DNA from: Leptolyngbya sp. SIOISBB
GTDB lineage: Bacteria > Cyanobacteriota > Cyanobacteriia > Phormidesmidales > Phormidesmidaceae
NCBI GenBank assembly: GCA_010671905.1
Contig: JAAHII010000001.1
Location: 3,968,001 to 4,032,000 of the forward strand
DNA length: 64,000 nt
Direction of reading: 5' to 3'
The notes beneath the pieces are model-generated. The model did not search any database. It was given only the letters and a program-made list of their open reading frames with translations, and was not told the origin of the DNA. How positions within the stretch are numbered: the stretch's first letter is position 1; each line of letters starts with the position of its first letter. This document shows positions 28,880-38,572 of this stretch, piece by piece. The translations under genes were made by a program, and so were the position numbers.

Positions 28880-29341
28880 TTACAAAGCTTTCTCAATCGC
28901 TGCTTTGAGGGCAGCATCATCGGGCGGTGTTTTGGGATCAAAACGCTCGACGACATTGCCTGCGCGATCAACAACAAATTTGCCGAAATTCCACTCAATA
29001 TCTTCACCACTACCCACGAGGAACTGATATAGCGGGCTGCGGTTGGGGCCATTCACATCTTGCTTTTCTAACAGAGTGAAGTCCACGTCGTACTTGGACT
29101 TAGCAAAGTCCTTGATTTCGTCAGGGGTACCGGGTTCTTGCTGACCAAATTGATTACAGGGCACGCCGACCACCACGAGGCCGCGATCGCCATAGGCCTT
29201 GTCTAGCGCGACCAGACCGTCATACTGAGGCGTCAAGCCACACTTGCTGGCCACATTGACAAACAGGACAACCTTGCCGCTCAGAGCATCTGCGGGCAAA
29301 GGCCCGCCTTCGAGGGTGGTGAGATTCGTAGGTAGGGACAT
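28880..29341 (-). CDS. Glutathione peroxidase family protein
   Basis: A 153-residue thiol peroxidase. ATG at 29341 was chosen over a TTG four codons earlier. The active site is intact: peroxidatic Cys in NVASKCGLTPQYDGL (about 33-47), Gln in CNQFGQQEPG (about 71-80) and Trp in IEWNFGKFVVDRAG (about 126-139), the Cys-Gln-Trp triad. Cyanobacterial members usually use NADPH or thioredoxin to reduce lipid hydroperoxides rather than glutathione and H2O2. No signal peptide. Convergent with the nucleotidyltransferase gene. Confidence 0.93.
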   Translation of the reverse strand: MSLPTNLTTLEGGPLPADALSGKVVLFVNVASKCGLTPQYDGLVALDKAYGDRGLVVVGVPCNQFGQQEPGTPDEIKDFAKSKYDVDFTLLEKQDVNGPNRSPLYQFLVGSGEDIEWNFGKFVVDRAGNVVERFDPKTPPDDAALKAAIEKAL

Positions 29342-29468
29342 AATCCTTTCCAAACTTTACAACTGGTTACATTATTAGCCATTACCGTCCGATTCGACCG
29401 CAACCTGTTGACTCGCGTCGGAGGAAATCCTTGCGTACAATCCAAAAGCGCTCAGAGGATTGCTGCTC

Positions 29469-30200
29469 ATGCCCGTTGATACCTGGTTTCCCCTCGCGAT
29501 TTACTATGAAGACTTGCCCGATGCCGCCGCCCATAACGCGACCTTATTGGCCGCGATTTTGGCACTGGAAGCTGCCGTCCTGGAACGGCGCAACTTTCCC
29601 GAAATGGCTTGGACGGGTGATCTACACGGCATTCACCAAGTCCATTTGGATGATCGCTTTAACTGGCTAGTGCAACAGGTTGAAGCCCATGTGGTGAAAT
29701 ACCTCCAGATTTTAGGAATGGATTTGAGCAAAATTGATCTGTACATTCAGCGAGCGTGGCCTGTCGTGTCGCGACATCAGCAAGAAGTCGGCGTCCATTG
29801 TCACAATACGGCCCACATCAGTGCGGTGTATTACGTCTCGGTGCCGCAGTCAGGCAGCGATGAGTCCGGCTGCTTGGCCTTTCTTGACGATGCGCGACAA
29901 AACGAGGTGAGTCCTGGGTTAGGTAGCGAAAACACTGACATCGTGGCTCAGTGGACGCCGTTCAATCAAGATCAAGCGCTTTATCCCCCAGTCGAAGGAC
30001 GGCTGATAATTTTTCCCGCGCAGCAACGGCATGGCGTGACGCTCAATCATACGGATGCGATGCGGGTCTCGGTGTCCTTTGATATTGTGCTGACGGCAGC
30101 GCCCGGTAGTGCGGCAGGCGCTTATGAATTTTTGACGCCGCCACCCACGCTATGGAGGCGATTTTCGAACGCGATTGACCAAGCCTCTCCACACCTTTGA
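29469..30200 (+). CDS. 2-oxoglutarate/Fe(II) oxygenase, TIGR02466-like
   Basis: A 243-residue cytoplasmic protein; ATG at 29469 was preferred over an upstream TTG. The double-stranded beta-helix signature is present: HCHNTAHISAVYYVSVPQSG (about 115-134) with the first iron ligands, SGCLAFLDDAR, the distal His in FPAQQRHGVTLNHTDAMRVS (about 188-207), and Arg for 2-oxoglutarate in MRVSVSFD. This layout matches the putative 2OG-Fe(II) oxygenase family TIGR02466. Substrate unknown. It ends 16 bp before the convergent devC-like gene. Confidence 0.8.
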   Translation: MPVDTWFPLAIYYEDLPDAAAHNATLLAAILALEAAVLERRNFPEMAWTGDLHGIHQVHLDDRFNWLVQQVEAHVVKYLQILGMDLSKIDLYIQRAWPVVSRHQQEVGVHCHNTAHISAVYYVSVPQSGSDESGCLAFLDDARQNEVSPGLGSENTDIVAQWTPFNQDQALYPPVEGRLIIFPAQQRHGVTLNHTDAMRVSVSFDIVLTAAPGSAAGAYEFLTPPPTLWRRFSNAIDQASPHL

Positions 30201-30215
30201 AAGGGCATTACCGGT

Positions 30216-31391
30216 CTAACTGAAAACGTCAACCGGGTTGGCATCTTTTAGTTTGTTTGTGGCAATAAAGCCAGACACCCCACAGATCACACAAATCAGC
30301 AAAAAGACAAATAGGGCAATATTAAAGCTCATTAAAAACTTCATTTTAGTCACTTCAGAGAGAGCATTATAAACGAAGCAAGAAACGATAAAGCCAGGGA
30401 TATATCCTAAAACAGCGAATACAAAGACTTGCTCTAAAACAATTTCCATCAAAAATCTTTGACTGTAACCAATTGCTTTGAGTGTGGCGTATTCCTTCGT
30501 AAATCTAGATATATTTTGAAAGAGGACTTGGTAAAGAATAACAATGCCGATAATGATGGAGAAAATCATCGCAAATAGAAATACGATACCCATGGGAGAG
30601 CTGGATTCAATATAGGTCTTATCTTCCTTGAGCAAGTCTCTTTTAGACATCACCTTCATATCGTCAGGAATATAGGCCTGTATTCGCGACACCAAATCAG
30701 GAATGTCAACACCGGGCTTGACATGAACGAGTCCGGCAACAATTTCTCCTTGCCCTAAGCCAAAGGTTTCCACGAAGTTAGTTTCGCTAGTGATCAAGTT
30801 GCCATTATAGAAAGCACTAGCGCCCATATCGAAAAGACCGACAATGTCAATTTTCTTGCGCTCAAACCCAGCGGTCATAATTTCGGTGTTGACTCTGCCA
30901 TGGTTATTCACCTCATCGATCAGAGTGCCAAGCTCTGATCGAGACCGGCCATCCAGCAAGAAACGATTATCTCCCCTTAATTTGTCTAAGTTTTCTCCTA
31001 AGCCCGGTAAGTCGATGGTGTTTTCTGTTAAAGGAAACCCAATCACCTGTATGGACGACATGAATCGAGGTTGTTCTTCTAGCCGCTTAACCGAGGTCAT
31101 AGTGACGTAGACAGGGGTAATCGCTTCGACTTCTTCAAAGGCCAGTACTTGCCCTAAACGCCGATCCGAAAAAGGCACAGCCACCAAAAAGGAGGTTGAG
31201 GATTTACTAATCAGCACAATGTCACTTTGAAAACTCGCCGGCAGCTGAGTGCTGCTTTCTAAAAGGCCGATGCGAAATCCAATCTGCATAAATAGCAAGG
31301 CTGTTGTGAAGGCAATGCCAAGAATTGTGACTGCTGTTTGGACCTTTTGGTGCATCAGTTGTGCCCAAGCGATCGCAAGTGTCCGTAGCAT
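30216..31391 (-). CDS. devC: ABC exporter permease, DevC-like
   Basis: A 391-residue membrane protein of the FtsX/MacB-type permease group. It has an N-terminal helix (AVTILGIAFTTALLFMQIGF, about 19-38), a large periplasmic domain (about 60-265) and three C-terminal helices (about 270-295, 318-345, 355-378) ending DANPVDVFS. The start LAIAWAQLMHQKVQTAVTIL matches DevC, the permease of the DevBCA exporter that moves heterocyst glycolipids in Nostoc. In transcription order devB, a cyclase-domain gene and devC lie on this strand, while the ATPase is divergent at 35173, an altered version of the usual devBCA operon. The cargo here is unknown. Confidence 0.92.
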   Translation of the reverse strand: MLRTLAIAWAQLMHQKVQTAVTILGIAFTTALLFMQIGFRIGLLESSTQLPASFQSDIVLISKSSTSFLVAVPFSDRRLGQVLAFEEVEAITPVYVTMTSVKRLEEQPRFMSSIQVIGFPLTENTIDLPGLGENLDKLRGDNRFLLDGRSRSELGTLIDEVNNHGRVNTEIMTAGFERKKIDIVGLFDMGASAFYNGNLITSETNFVETFGLGQGEIVAGLVHVKPGVDIPDLVSRIQAYIPDDMKVMSKRDLLKEDKTYIESSSPMGIVFLFAMIFSIIIGIVILYQVLFQNISRFTKEYATLKAIGYSQRFLMEIVLEQVFVFAVLGYIPGFIVSCFVYNALSEVTKMKFLMSFNIALFVFLLICVICGVSGFIATNKLKDANPVDVFS

Positions 31392-31459
31392 ATTGGCACC
31401 TCAGAAATGCGGGAGATTAGATTTCGACCAAGCTTTTACAGTCCGCCCTATCATAAGTT

Positions 31460-31471
31460 CACTTTAAAGTG
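31460..31471. promoter_or_regulatory. Palindrome upstream of the devC-like gene
   Basis: CACTTTAAAGTG is a perfect 12-bp palindrome 69 bp before the devC-like start, within the 215-bp gap to the cyclase gene. It could be an operator half-site pair; this is only suggested by symmetry and place. Confidence 0.3.
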
Positions 31472-31606
31472 CATCTTAGATTTGTTGTCTTGGCCTTAAA
31501 GAAATGAATTGAAGAAAATTAATTTGATTAAATGAGTCCTGAGCATACGAAGCTACGAAAGTGCTTCTCATCGTATTGAATAAAAGTCCTTGAATAGATT
31601 GATACT

Positions 31607-33187
31607 TTACTGTTTGGATGGAGGGGATAAAGGCTGCATGCCAAATACTGTTATGGGATGATCACTGCCTTTGATGTTGATCTGTTTGATTTGTTGGTAT
31701 TGAAAGGGTAATTCAGTCCGTAAAAGGCTCTGTTCATGGAGGACTTCTTGCTGCACTGCCTCCGTCATCAAAATTTGATTGGTATGGGCTTGACTCATGA
31801 CATGGGCGGCCCGATTTACGGGTTGGCCTAGGGCATTGTAATTACGTCGACCAAACGGGTGGCCAATCTCTCCTTCAATCACGGTGCCCCAATCCAACCC
31901 AATTTGGCAGGTGATCTGGAAAGTTATGTTGGCAATCTGCAGCGGCGGAATTTGGGCCACTAGCTGTAAAATTTCACCCGCGACGGTTGCCGCTCGAATG
32001 GCATCGTCCATATGGGCACCAGGAATGCCGAAGTAAATCAGGATGTCTGAATATAGGTGATACGTCCATTGCTGCAGGAAACCATCTTTGGCTTCAACCA
32101 GGCTATTGATTTGAGAAAATAGGTGGGACAGAGTGGTCATCAACTGGCACTCTTCTGTTGATGAAGTCACGTGATCGGCCGCGTCAGGTAGACCCAAAAG
32201 ATTGACAAATAAAACCGCCGCTTGTGAGAAGCCCGGTGGAATGCTATGTTCACGCGCATTTTCGACCAGTAGCTTCAAAATCGGTGAGGCGATATAGCTA
32301 CTGAGTGGCAGGTTCTTAGTTAAGAGACGGTTGATTTCATGATTGATCTCCGACTCAGTTCGATTTAAGGCTAATAGGCTGCGCTTGTTGCGTTGCTGGC
32401 GCAAAGTGATATCAAAACTGCCTAAAGTCTCGGCTTCAAAGTCATCACAAACCAGCAAATAGCCAGGCTGGTGAGCTTCAAATCGAAAGGCGTCGGCGAC
32501 TAACGCTGCCGACTCTGTGGTGATGCAAACGCGCCCAATGATGCCGAGGTGTTCTGTTTGTTTAGCTTGCCGCACGGTTTTACCGAGTAAGATGCGCATC
32601 ATACGCATGGGCGTACCGACATCAGCTTTGAGAAACTGGCCATTATGCAGGCCGATACGCATGGCTAATGCTTGCTCACCAGCCGGTGTCTGCACGGTGG
32701 CGAACTCGCCCATCATGCGCTGGAGCCGCAGGGCCGCGCGAATGGCTTTAGCCATAGAGCGCTGGTTAGTGGAGTCATTAAACTCCACCAGCATGGCATC
32801 GCCCGTGAATTCTAATAAATCTCCGCCAGAGGTATTAATGACGTCGATCGCTTTTGAAAAGTAACTGTTGAGCAAATCGGCGAGCAGTTGAGCACCTGTT
32901 GTTCCTTGCTGCGCACAGGTTTGAGTGAGGCTCGTAAAACCGGCTAAATCCGTAAACATCAAGGTCCGAGTTTGCCACTGCCACTTGGGTTGGCCGGGTT
33001 CAGGTGGATGAGCGACAACCTCATAGGGTAAATAATGAGATAGGAGATGCTGCAAGGTATTGAGATGCTGCATCACTGTTTTCAGGATCGCTTCGGTAGG
33101 AGAAATCCATAACTTGGCGTATAGACTGGCCGGTAGCTGACTCCTCAGTTGAGGTTCTTGAGGGGCAAGCAATGATGGCAGGGACAT
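31607..33187 (-). CDS. Protein with two class III nucleotide-cyclase domains, the second degenerate
   Basis: A 526-residue cytoplasmic protein. The first cyclase homology domain (about 75-240) has FTDLAGFTSLTQTC and GGDLLEFTGDAMLVEFND, which keep both metal-binding Asp residues (FTD, TGD). The second (about 330-500) has LFVNLLGLPDAADHV with Asn for the first Asp and WTYHLYSDILIYFGIPG for the second site, followed by GLDWGTVIEGEIGHPFGRRN and YNALGQPVNRAAHVMSQA. Paired cyclase domains with one weak partner resemble bicarbonate-responsive soluble adenylyl cyclases, where one active site forms at the domain interface. It could make cAMP or act as a sensor. It lies between devB and devC on one strand. 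Confidence 0.85.
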   Translation of the reverse strand: MSLPSLLAPQEPQLRSQLPASLYAKLWISPTEAILKTVMQHLNTLQHLLSHYLPYEVVAHPPEPGQPKWQWQTRTLMFTDLAGFTSLTQTCAQQGTTGAQLLADLLNSYFSKAIDVINTSGGDLLEFTGDAMLVEFNDSTNQRSMAKAIRAALRLQRMMGEFATVQTPAGEQALAMRIGLHNGQFLKADVGTPMRMMRILLGKTVRQAKQTEHLGIIGRVCITTESAALVADAFRFEAHQPGYLLVCDDFEAETLGSFDITLRQQRNKRSLLALNRTESEINHEINRLLTKNLPLSSYIASPILKLLVENAREHSIPPGFSQAAVLFVNLLGLPDAADHVTSSTEECQLMTTLSHLFSQINSLVEAKDGFLQQWTYHLYSDILIYFGIPGAHMDDAIRAATVAGEILQLVAQIPPLQIANITFQITCQIGLDWGTVIEGEIGHPFGRRNYNALGQPVNRAAHVMSQAHTNQILMTEAVQQEVLHEQSLLRTELPFQYQQIKQINIKGSDHPITVFGMQPLSPPSKQ

Positions 33188-33422
33188 AACACTGATTTCG
33201 GGAAAGTTGATTAAACATGAATTTAGGTGTTTTGTCAGAAGTCTCAGACATCGTCCAGGGGATGGCGATGATCCATCTGCTCACTATCGGCGGGATCACG
33301 ACAGGGGCGCTGATTAACTTGAGATGCCTCAGACTTAAGGGCGTTGTGCTCGTTCCTGCAACTTAGACTGTTGCTAAGGCCAGGAGACTCTCGATGGGGA
33401 TCTAAGGTTTGATCAAAGTGCC

Positions 33423-34775
33423 TTAACTAGACGTGTCAATGACGGCTTCTACTCTTAAATTAGTCATCCCAGAAACTTGCTGACTGTCTTCTGGGTCAAG
33501 GCGGATTTTAACTTCTACCACCCTAGCGTCGATATCAAATGTCGGGTTCGTGCTAAAAACTTCTTGCTTGCCAATTTGCAGGCCAATTTCATCCACGGTG
33601 CCATGCAAGGTATCCGGTAGGGCATCGCTAGTCACTGTGGCTCTCTGTCCTTGCTCGATGCGAGCAATATCGGTCTCATAGACTTCAGCAATGACATACA
33701 TCTGCTGAGTTTGACCGAACTCCACAATTCCGTCATTGGTAATCATTTCCCCAGGGCGAGTGTTAATTTTCAGTATTTGACCTGATCGGGGTGCTCTGAC
33801 GTAGGCGAGCTCAAGATCCGCCTCAGCCTGCTGAACCCCCACAATGGCAGCGGCTAATTCGGCTTGAGCCAGATCAACATCAACATCACGCACTTCAGAA
33901 ACCTGGTTCAGGGTTGCTTGGGTTTCTGACTGTTGATGTCCCAGCGTGCTGATTGTTCGGTTCAGTTGCGCTTTGGCCTCAGCTATTTGCTCTTGACCAC
34001 TGGTGATAACGCGAGTTAATGTCACTTCGGATTCGACCTGTCGCTCATAGGCAACGTCCTGTTCCAAACACTTGAGGTCATATTCAGACTCTGAAATGGC
34101 GCCTTGGGCATAGAGTTGCTCGAAACGGTTACATTCTGCTTCAGCCGTCATCAACTCTGCCGTAATGCGATCGTTAATGGCTGTTTGGGCCGCTGTATTT
34201 CCCTGAAGGTCAGACTCTAATCGCTTAATGGTGGCTTGTTGAGCCCTGATCTGCCCCTGTAGTTCAGCGTCTAAATTTTCCAGCTGCGCTTCTAAGGCAT
34301 CAATTTCTCCATCTTTAGCACCGGCTTGGACTTGTCGTAACTGCGATCGGGCGATATCAACCTGGGCTTTTGCCCTGCTTAGCGCTGTTGCCAAACGCTC
34401 CTGATTATCCAGAACGGCCAGAATTTGGCCTGCTTCAACCTGATCTCCTTGCTCTACCATCAACTCACCCAGCCGTGCGCCCTCAGGGGTCATCGATGCG
34501 GATAGGTGAGTTACCTCATCTTCTGGTCTCAAGAAGCCTAGAGCCGAGACTGCTTGTGGTTTAGCGGATTCTGCTGAGTCAACCTGGTTAGTCGCCTGTT
34601 TCTCTCTAACGATGCTCTGAATTAAAAAGATACCGAGCAGAGAGGCGATCGCAATTCCGAGCAGAGAAATAGCCCACAACTTTGGGTGCTTAATATCTAT
34701 GTTTTTGTAAGCTTTTATGATCTTGTTCTTAACAGTGGGTTCGCTGGAAGTCCGCATATTGGTAACTCTGCTCAT
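33423..34775 (-). CDS. devB: HlyD-type membrane fusion protein, DevB-like
   Basis: A 450-residue periplasmic adaptor anchored by one N-terminal helix (LWAISLLGIAIASLLGIFLI, about 33-52). It has a lipoyl-like half (LGELMVEQGDQVEAGQILAV), a long coiled-coil hairpin (about 125-310) with many Gln/Ala/Glu heptads, the second lipoyl half (LAYVRAPRSGQILKINTRPG) and beta-barrel regions. SALGFLRPEDEVTHLSA is typical of DevB. It would link the permease to a TolC-type outer-membrane channel, which is not encoded here. Confidence 0.93.
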   Translation of the reverse strand: MSRVTNMRTSSEPTVKNKIIKAYKNIDIKHPKLWAISLLGIAIASLLGIFLIQSIVREKQATNQVDSAESAKPQAVSALGFLRPEDEVTHLSASMTPEGARLGELMVEQGDQVEAGQILAVLDNQERLATALSRAKAQVDIARSQLRQVQAGAKDGEIDALEAQLENLDAELQGQIRAQQATIKRLESDLQGNTAAQTAINDRITAELMTAEAECNRFEQLYAQGAISESEYDLKCLEQDVAYERQVESEVTLTRVITSGQEQIAEAKAQLNRTISTLGHQQSETQATLNQVSEVRDVDVDLAQAELAAAIVGVQQAEADLELAYVRAPRSGQILKINTRPGEMITNDGIVEFGQTQQMYVIAEVYETDIARIEQGQRATVTSDALPDTLHGTVDEIGLQIGKQEVFSTNPTFDIDARVVEVKIRLDPEDSQQVSGMTNLRVEAVIDTSS

Positions 34776-35172
34776 GCAGGTTGATGCAACTTGATAGTTG
34801 GCAGGTCGGGGCTAAGATTAAGAGCCTACTGAACAAGATATTGTAGTCTAATTATCTGTTTCGACTTATCGACTTTAGTATTGAATAGCCACAACCTTAT
34901 GCCCACAAGGATTCCCGAAATCTTATGGAGAGTACCAGTGGCGCTCAAATCAATTCAGAAGATTGGTTACAGTTGAATTTCCACACCGCAGTCGAGATGT
35001 ACAAAGGAATGTAACAGTTACTTCTGCGTTGCGACGACTGCCTGAGACACCAAATTTCTTCTCGATCTTCTCTAGAGACCCTTGCGTTAACCCGCATCAC
35101 TAAGCTAGATAAAGAAGCTGAATCACTTTAGGGCGTGCAGGTATTTCCTAAACTTCTGAAAGGCTAAAAATA
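34776..35172. other. Divergent intergenic region between devB and the ABC-GAF gene
   Basis: A 397-bp AT-rich spacer separating two divergent starts, with no ORF worth reporting. It must carry promoters for both directions; AGGCTAAAAATA before 35173 gives a weak ribosome site. No clear operator or RNA element is seen. Confidence 0.5.
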
Positions 35173-37167
35173 ATGGCAATAGAACCCACCATTGTCGCCA
35201 ATCAGCTCAACCATTACTACGGAACAGGCCGTCTCCGTCGTCAGATACTATTTGATATTGATTTCGAAATTCAACTAGGGGAGATTGTTATCATGACCGG
35301 GCCATCTGGCTCTGGTAAAACCACGTTGCTGACTTTAGTGGGCGGCTTGAGAGACGTTCAGGAAGGGAGTTTGCAAGTCTTAGGGCAAGAATTGCGCGGG
35401 GTCAGTAGTGGGCGTTTAGGAAAAATTCGTCGTCAAATTGGTTTTATTTTTCAGGATCACAATTTATTAAGCTCTCTTAACGCCATCAAAAATGTCGAAA
35501 TGGCGGCAGCGCTATATCCTATTTCCGGTCGGGAATCGATGGCGCGATCGCAGGCCGCCTTAGAGTCTGTGGGTTTAGGCCAGCATTTAACGAAACGGCC
35601 TGATCAGCTCTCTGGGGGGCAAAAGCAGCGGGTCGCGATCGCGCGCGCTTTAGTCAATGAACCCCAAGTGATTTTGGCTGATGAACCCACCGCCTCGCTC
35701 GACGGTCATACTGGTCGTGAAGTCGTAGAACTTATGCAGCAGCTGGCCAAGCAGCAAGGTTGCACGATTATCTTAGTGACTCACGATAACCGCATTCTCG
35801 ATATTGCCGATCGCATTATTAGCTTAGAAGATGGTCATTTATCTTCATCGAAGGGTGAGTTCTTGTTGGGTCTAAGTAACCTCACTTCCTTTATTGTCGA
35901 TACTGAAGTTGATGCCATTCATGACTTAATTGAGCCGCTTTCTGAAGCGCAATTTTCCAATTTTCTCAATAAACTCGACCAAGAACTCGAACAAGTTTCT
36001 AGCTCAATGAATCTGCTGAGGGATAGTTCATTTAACTCCAAGCTAGAGATCACTCTGCAAGCGATTTCCTTAAAGATTGCTCAATCACTGCAAGCTGAAC
36101 AGGTAACGTTTTTTGTGGTTGATCGCGATCGAGAAATTTTGTGGTCAAAAAATGCGCGCGGGACAGAAGGGCAGTTGATCAGTATTGAAATTCCCATTAC
36201 TGCTGGCATTGCTGGGTATGTGGCTACGACGGGTGAAACGGTCAATATTCCTGATCCCTATAATGACGAGCGGTTTAATCCACAAATCGATCGAGATACA
36301 GGGTTTCTCACGCGCAATATCCTCTGCTTACCGATGATGAATGAGAATAATGAAGTGTTTGCAGTGGTTCAGGCCTTGAATAAGTCGGGAAATTTGCCTT
36401 TCGATGAGGCTGATGAGGCAAGTTTCTTTGAGTTGGCCGGATTCCTGGGCTTTACAGTGCAATCTAGCATTGAACATACGCAACAAATTTATGCTTCAAT
36501 GCATCCCCAAAACTCGCAACCCAGTCAGGATGAAATTCGCGCTAAAACTGGCACCCTGAAAAGAGAAAATATTGGTATGCTGCGGGCCAAAGTGATGGCT
36601 CTATCTACCGATCAATTCATCGGCTTACTCAATCAGGCCAACTCAGAATTACAGGAGTTGACAAATTCAGGGGCAATTTCAGAAAATCCAGAGAGAAAGG
36701 AAAAGTCTGAAAAGCTATTTCAGATTTTGTCTCATAAAGTCTCTCAAACTGTTGAAGCCGAAAGTACGCACCTTTTGCTCGTCAGCCATACGACTAAAAC
36801 TCTATATACTGATGATGTTTTGGCGAGGACACAAGGTCGTTTTCGGATGATCGAAGTTCCTCTCAATACTGGAATCCCAGGAGGAGTAGCCAGTACTGGC
36901 CAACCAGTGATCATTAACCAGCTCGTTCAAGATCAACACTTTGATACTCCGTATGATCAAGAACTCAATTCCAACGCTCGAAACCTTCTAGTCGTGCCTG
37001 TGTCTGATCCAGCCACGAGCGAAATTGTCGCAGTAATTCAGGTGTTCAATAAATTGAATGGCAGTGAGTTTCGGCCAGAAGATGTCAATGATATCAACGT
37101 ATTTGTTGATGAACTGGGGGAAAGTTTTCAGACCAGCGTTCGACTGCTGTTAACGAGCTTTTCATGA
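35173..37167 (+). CDS. DevA-like ABC ATPase fused to two GAF domains
   Basis: A 664-residue protein. Residues 1-230 are an ABC ATPase of the MacB/LolD/DevA group: Walker [10 protein letters not shown] (about 43), Q-loop [10 protein letters not shown], signature [15 protein letters not shown] (about 142), Walker [14 protein letters not shown] and H-loop LVTHDNR. After a linker come two GAF-type sensor domains, roughly 285-440 ([40 protein letters not shown]) and 500-660 ([40 protein letters not shown]). DevA itself is about 240 residues, so the GAF pair is an added regulatory tail that could bind a cyclic nucleotide or another small ligand and control export. The divergent partners devB and devC are at 33423 and 30216. 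Confidence 0.93.
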   Translation: MAIEPTIVANQLNHYYGTGRLRRQILFDIDFEIQLGEIVIMTGPSGSGKTTLLTLVGGLRDVQEGSLQVLGQELRGVSSGRLGKIRRQIGFIFQDHNLLSSLNAIKNVEMAAALYPISGRESMARSQAALESVGLGQHLTKRPDQLSGGQKQRVAIARALVNEPQVILADEPTASLDGHTGREVVELMQQLAKQQGCTIILVTHDNRILDIADRIISLEDGHLSSSKGEFLLGLSNLTSFIVDTEVDAIHDLIEPLSEAQFSNFLNKLDQELEQVSSSMNLLRDSSFNSKLEITLQAISLKIAQSLQAEQVTFFVVDRDREILWSKNARGTEGQLISIEIPITAGIAGYVATTGETVNIPDPYNDERFNPQIDRDTGFLTRNILCLPMMNENNEVFAVVQALNKSGNLPFDEADEASFFELAGFLGFTVQSSIEHTQQIYASMHPQNSQPSQDEIRAKTGTLKRENIGMLRAKVMALSTDQFIGLLNQANSELQELTNSGAISENPERKEKSEKLFQILSHKVSQTVEAESTHLLLVSHTTKTLYTDDVLARTQGRFRMIEVPLNTGIPGGVASTGQPVIINQLVQDQHFDTPYDQELNSNARNLLVVPVSDPATSEIVAVIQVFNKLNGSEFRPEDVNDINVFVDELGESFQTSVRLLLTSFS

Positions 37168-37183
37168 AAATGCTACTCATATC

Positions 37184-38572
37184 CTAGTTTTTCTGGGGTA
37201 GCCCCATTTCAATAATATGGTGCTGAAATGATTTGTGCATCTCTATAAACGTCGTTGAGATATAGGGGACATTGTGTTGCTCGCAAACCTCTCTAACAAT
37301 CGGGCTTATTTGCTTCAATAAACTAGGCTTAAATGAGGGGAATAAATGGTGCTCTATGTGGAAATTGAAATAGCCGTAGTGAAACTCTACAAAAGACAGT
37401 AACCAATTGCTTGGCACCCAATCACCAGAAGTTCTTACTTGCACGTCAGCCCACGAAAACCTTTTCTGAAAAGCGTTGATATTCTCATTTAGCGCTAGCA
37501 CCTGATGGTTCTCTTCGTGATCGTTGTAGAGCAAAATAAATGCAAAAAATGAATAGGCAATTGAATATACCCCAAATAGGATCAGAGCTTGCCAAATGCC
37601 ATACAAGTATCCACAATAAATTACCGGTGAAAGAAAGATAGCTTTAGCCAAAAGGTGTGCAAATATCTCATAGGGATGACGCACAAACTCTCGATGAGAG
37701 AAGACCCAAATTGTGCTCATGGGAAAAATCCGAAAGTGATAGAACAGGATTCCTATCCAAAAATAAATATACTGGTATTTGTGATGTTCCCTATACTTGA
37801 CATACTGATGGATTCTTATAGGAACGTATTGGTTTGTCTGATAGTCGATGGATGAATGGGGTTGATTATGATGAGTCTGATGGGAAATTTGCCATTCCAA
37901 AGATGAATAGCCCCCTAAATCCATCAGATGTAAGGCAATAGAGTTTAGTAGCTTATTTTTGGTGAAGCCAAAATGAGCCACTATATGGGATACCCCAGCG
38001 GATGCACAGACCAGATGGAATCCCAACAGTATTGCGGCCAAGATCGAGTTATGAAACCAAGTTATATAAGCTAGAAAAGTGAATATGAGCGAATGGTATA
38101 TGAGATAAATTGCCCCCTCCAAAGTCGAGTAGTACGGCAATTCATGATTCTCTATTAAAAATTTTCGAACCTTAGACTTTAATTCCAGCCAAAATTTGTC
38201 ATCAGACAGCTTTGAATACACGATTCTATCTAAATATTTTTGAGTGCCATCTCTATATAGATTGTCTTGGCTGACATCGAGATAGCCGACAATTTTAATG
38301 TCGTTCGCATTTAAATAATGCTCATTCTTGATGAGCTTTTCTACATCTGTACGGACGTGTGCCGATGAGAATAAACCACTGCAATCTGTCCCCAAGTTGC
38401 CTCTAAAGGTATCTCCAAATGGATGTTTTGGAATGAAAGCTGTGATGTCATAAACAGAGCCGTCAATAGCAATCCATGCATCTTCATAGGTGGAGTGCTT
38501 TTTTAACTCTGCATAGCTAATTGGTTTTTCTGAAATGGAATTATCTTCCTTTCTTTGGATTGGCATTTTCAA
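37184..38572 (-). CDS. Cytochrome b5-fatty acid desaturase fusion
   Basis: A 462-residue membrane enzyme. The N-terminal cytochrome b5-like domain (about 15-95) has SVYDITAFIPKHPFGDTFRG with the first heme His in HPFGD, a variant of HPGG, and AHVRTDVEKL for the second. The desaturase part has SHIVAHFG, SHQTHHNQPH and FHIEHHLFP, i.e. three His boxes with HxxHH at the third, and about four helices. The arrangement is that of front-end (delta-6/delta-5 type) desaturases that act on lipid-bound acyl chains; those usually have QxxHH. The gene is AT-rich with codon use unlike its neighbours, so horizontal transfer is likely. It ends 17 bp from the convergent ABC-GAF gene. Confidence 0.9.
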   Translation of the reverse strand: MKMPIQRKEDNSISEKPISYAELKKHSTYEDAWIAIDGSVYDITAFIPKHPFGDTFRGNLGTDCSGLFSSAHVRTDVEKLIKNEHYLNANDIKIVGYLDVSQDNLYRDGTQKYLDRIVYSKLSDDKFWLELKSKVRKFLIENHELPYYSTLEGAIYLIYHSLIFTFLAYITWFHNSILAAILLGFHLVCASAGVSHIVAHFGFTKNKLLNSIALHLMDLGGYSSLEWQISHQTHHNQPHSSIDYQTNQYVPIRIHQYVKYREHHKYQYIYFWIGILFYHFRIFPMSTIWVFSHREFVRHPYEIFAHLLAKAIFLSPVIYCGYLYGIWQALILFGVYSIAYSFFAFILLYNDHEENHQVLALNENINAFQKRFSWADVQVRTSGDWVPSNWLLSFVEFHYGYFNFHIEHHLFPSFKPSLLKQISPIVREVCEQHNVPYISTTFIEMHKSFQHHIIEMGLPQKN

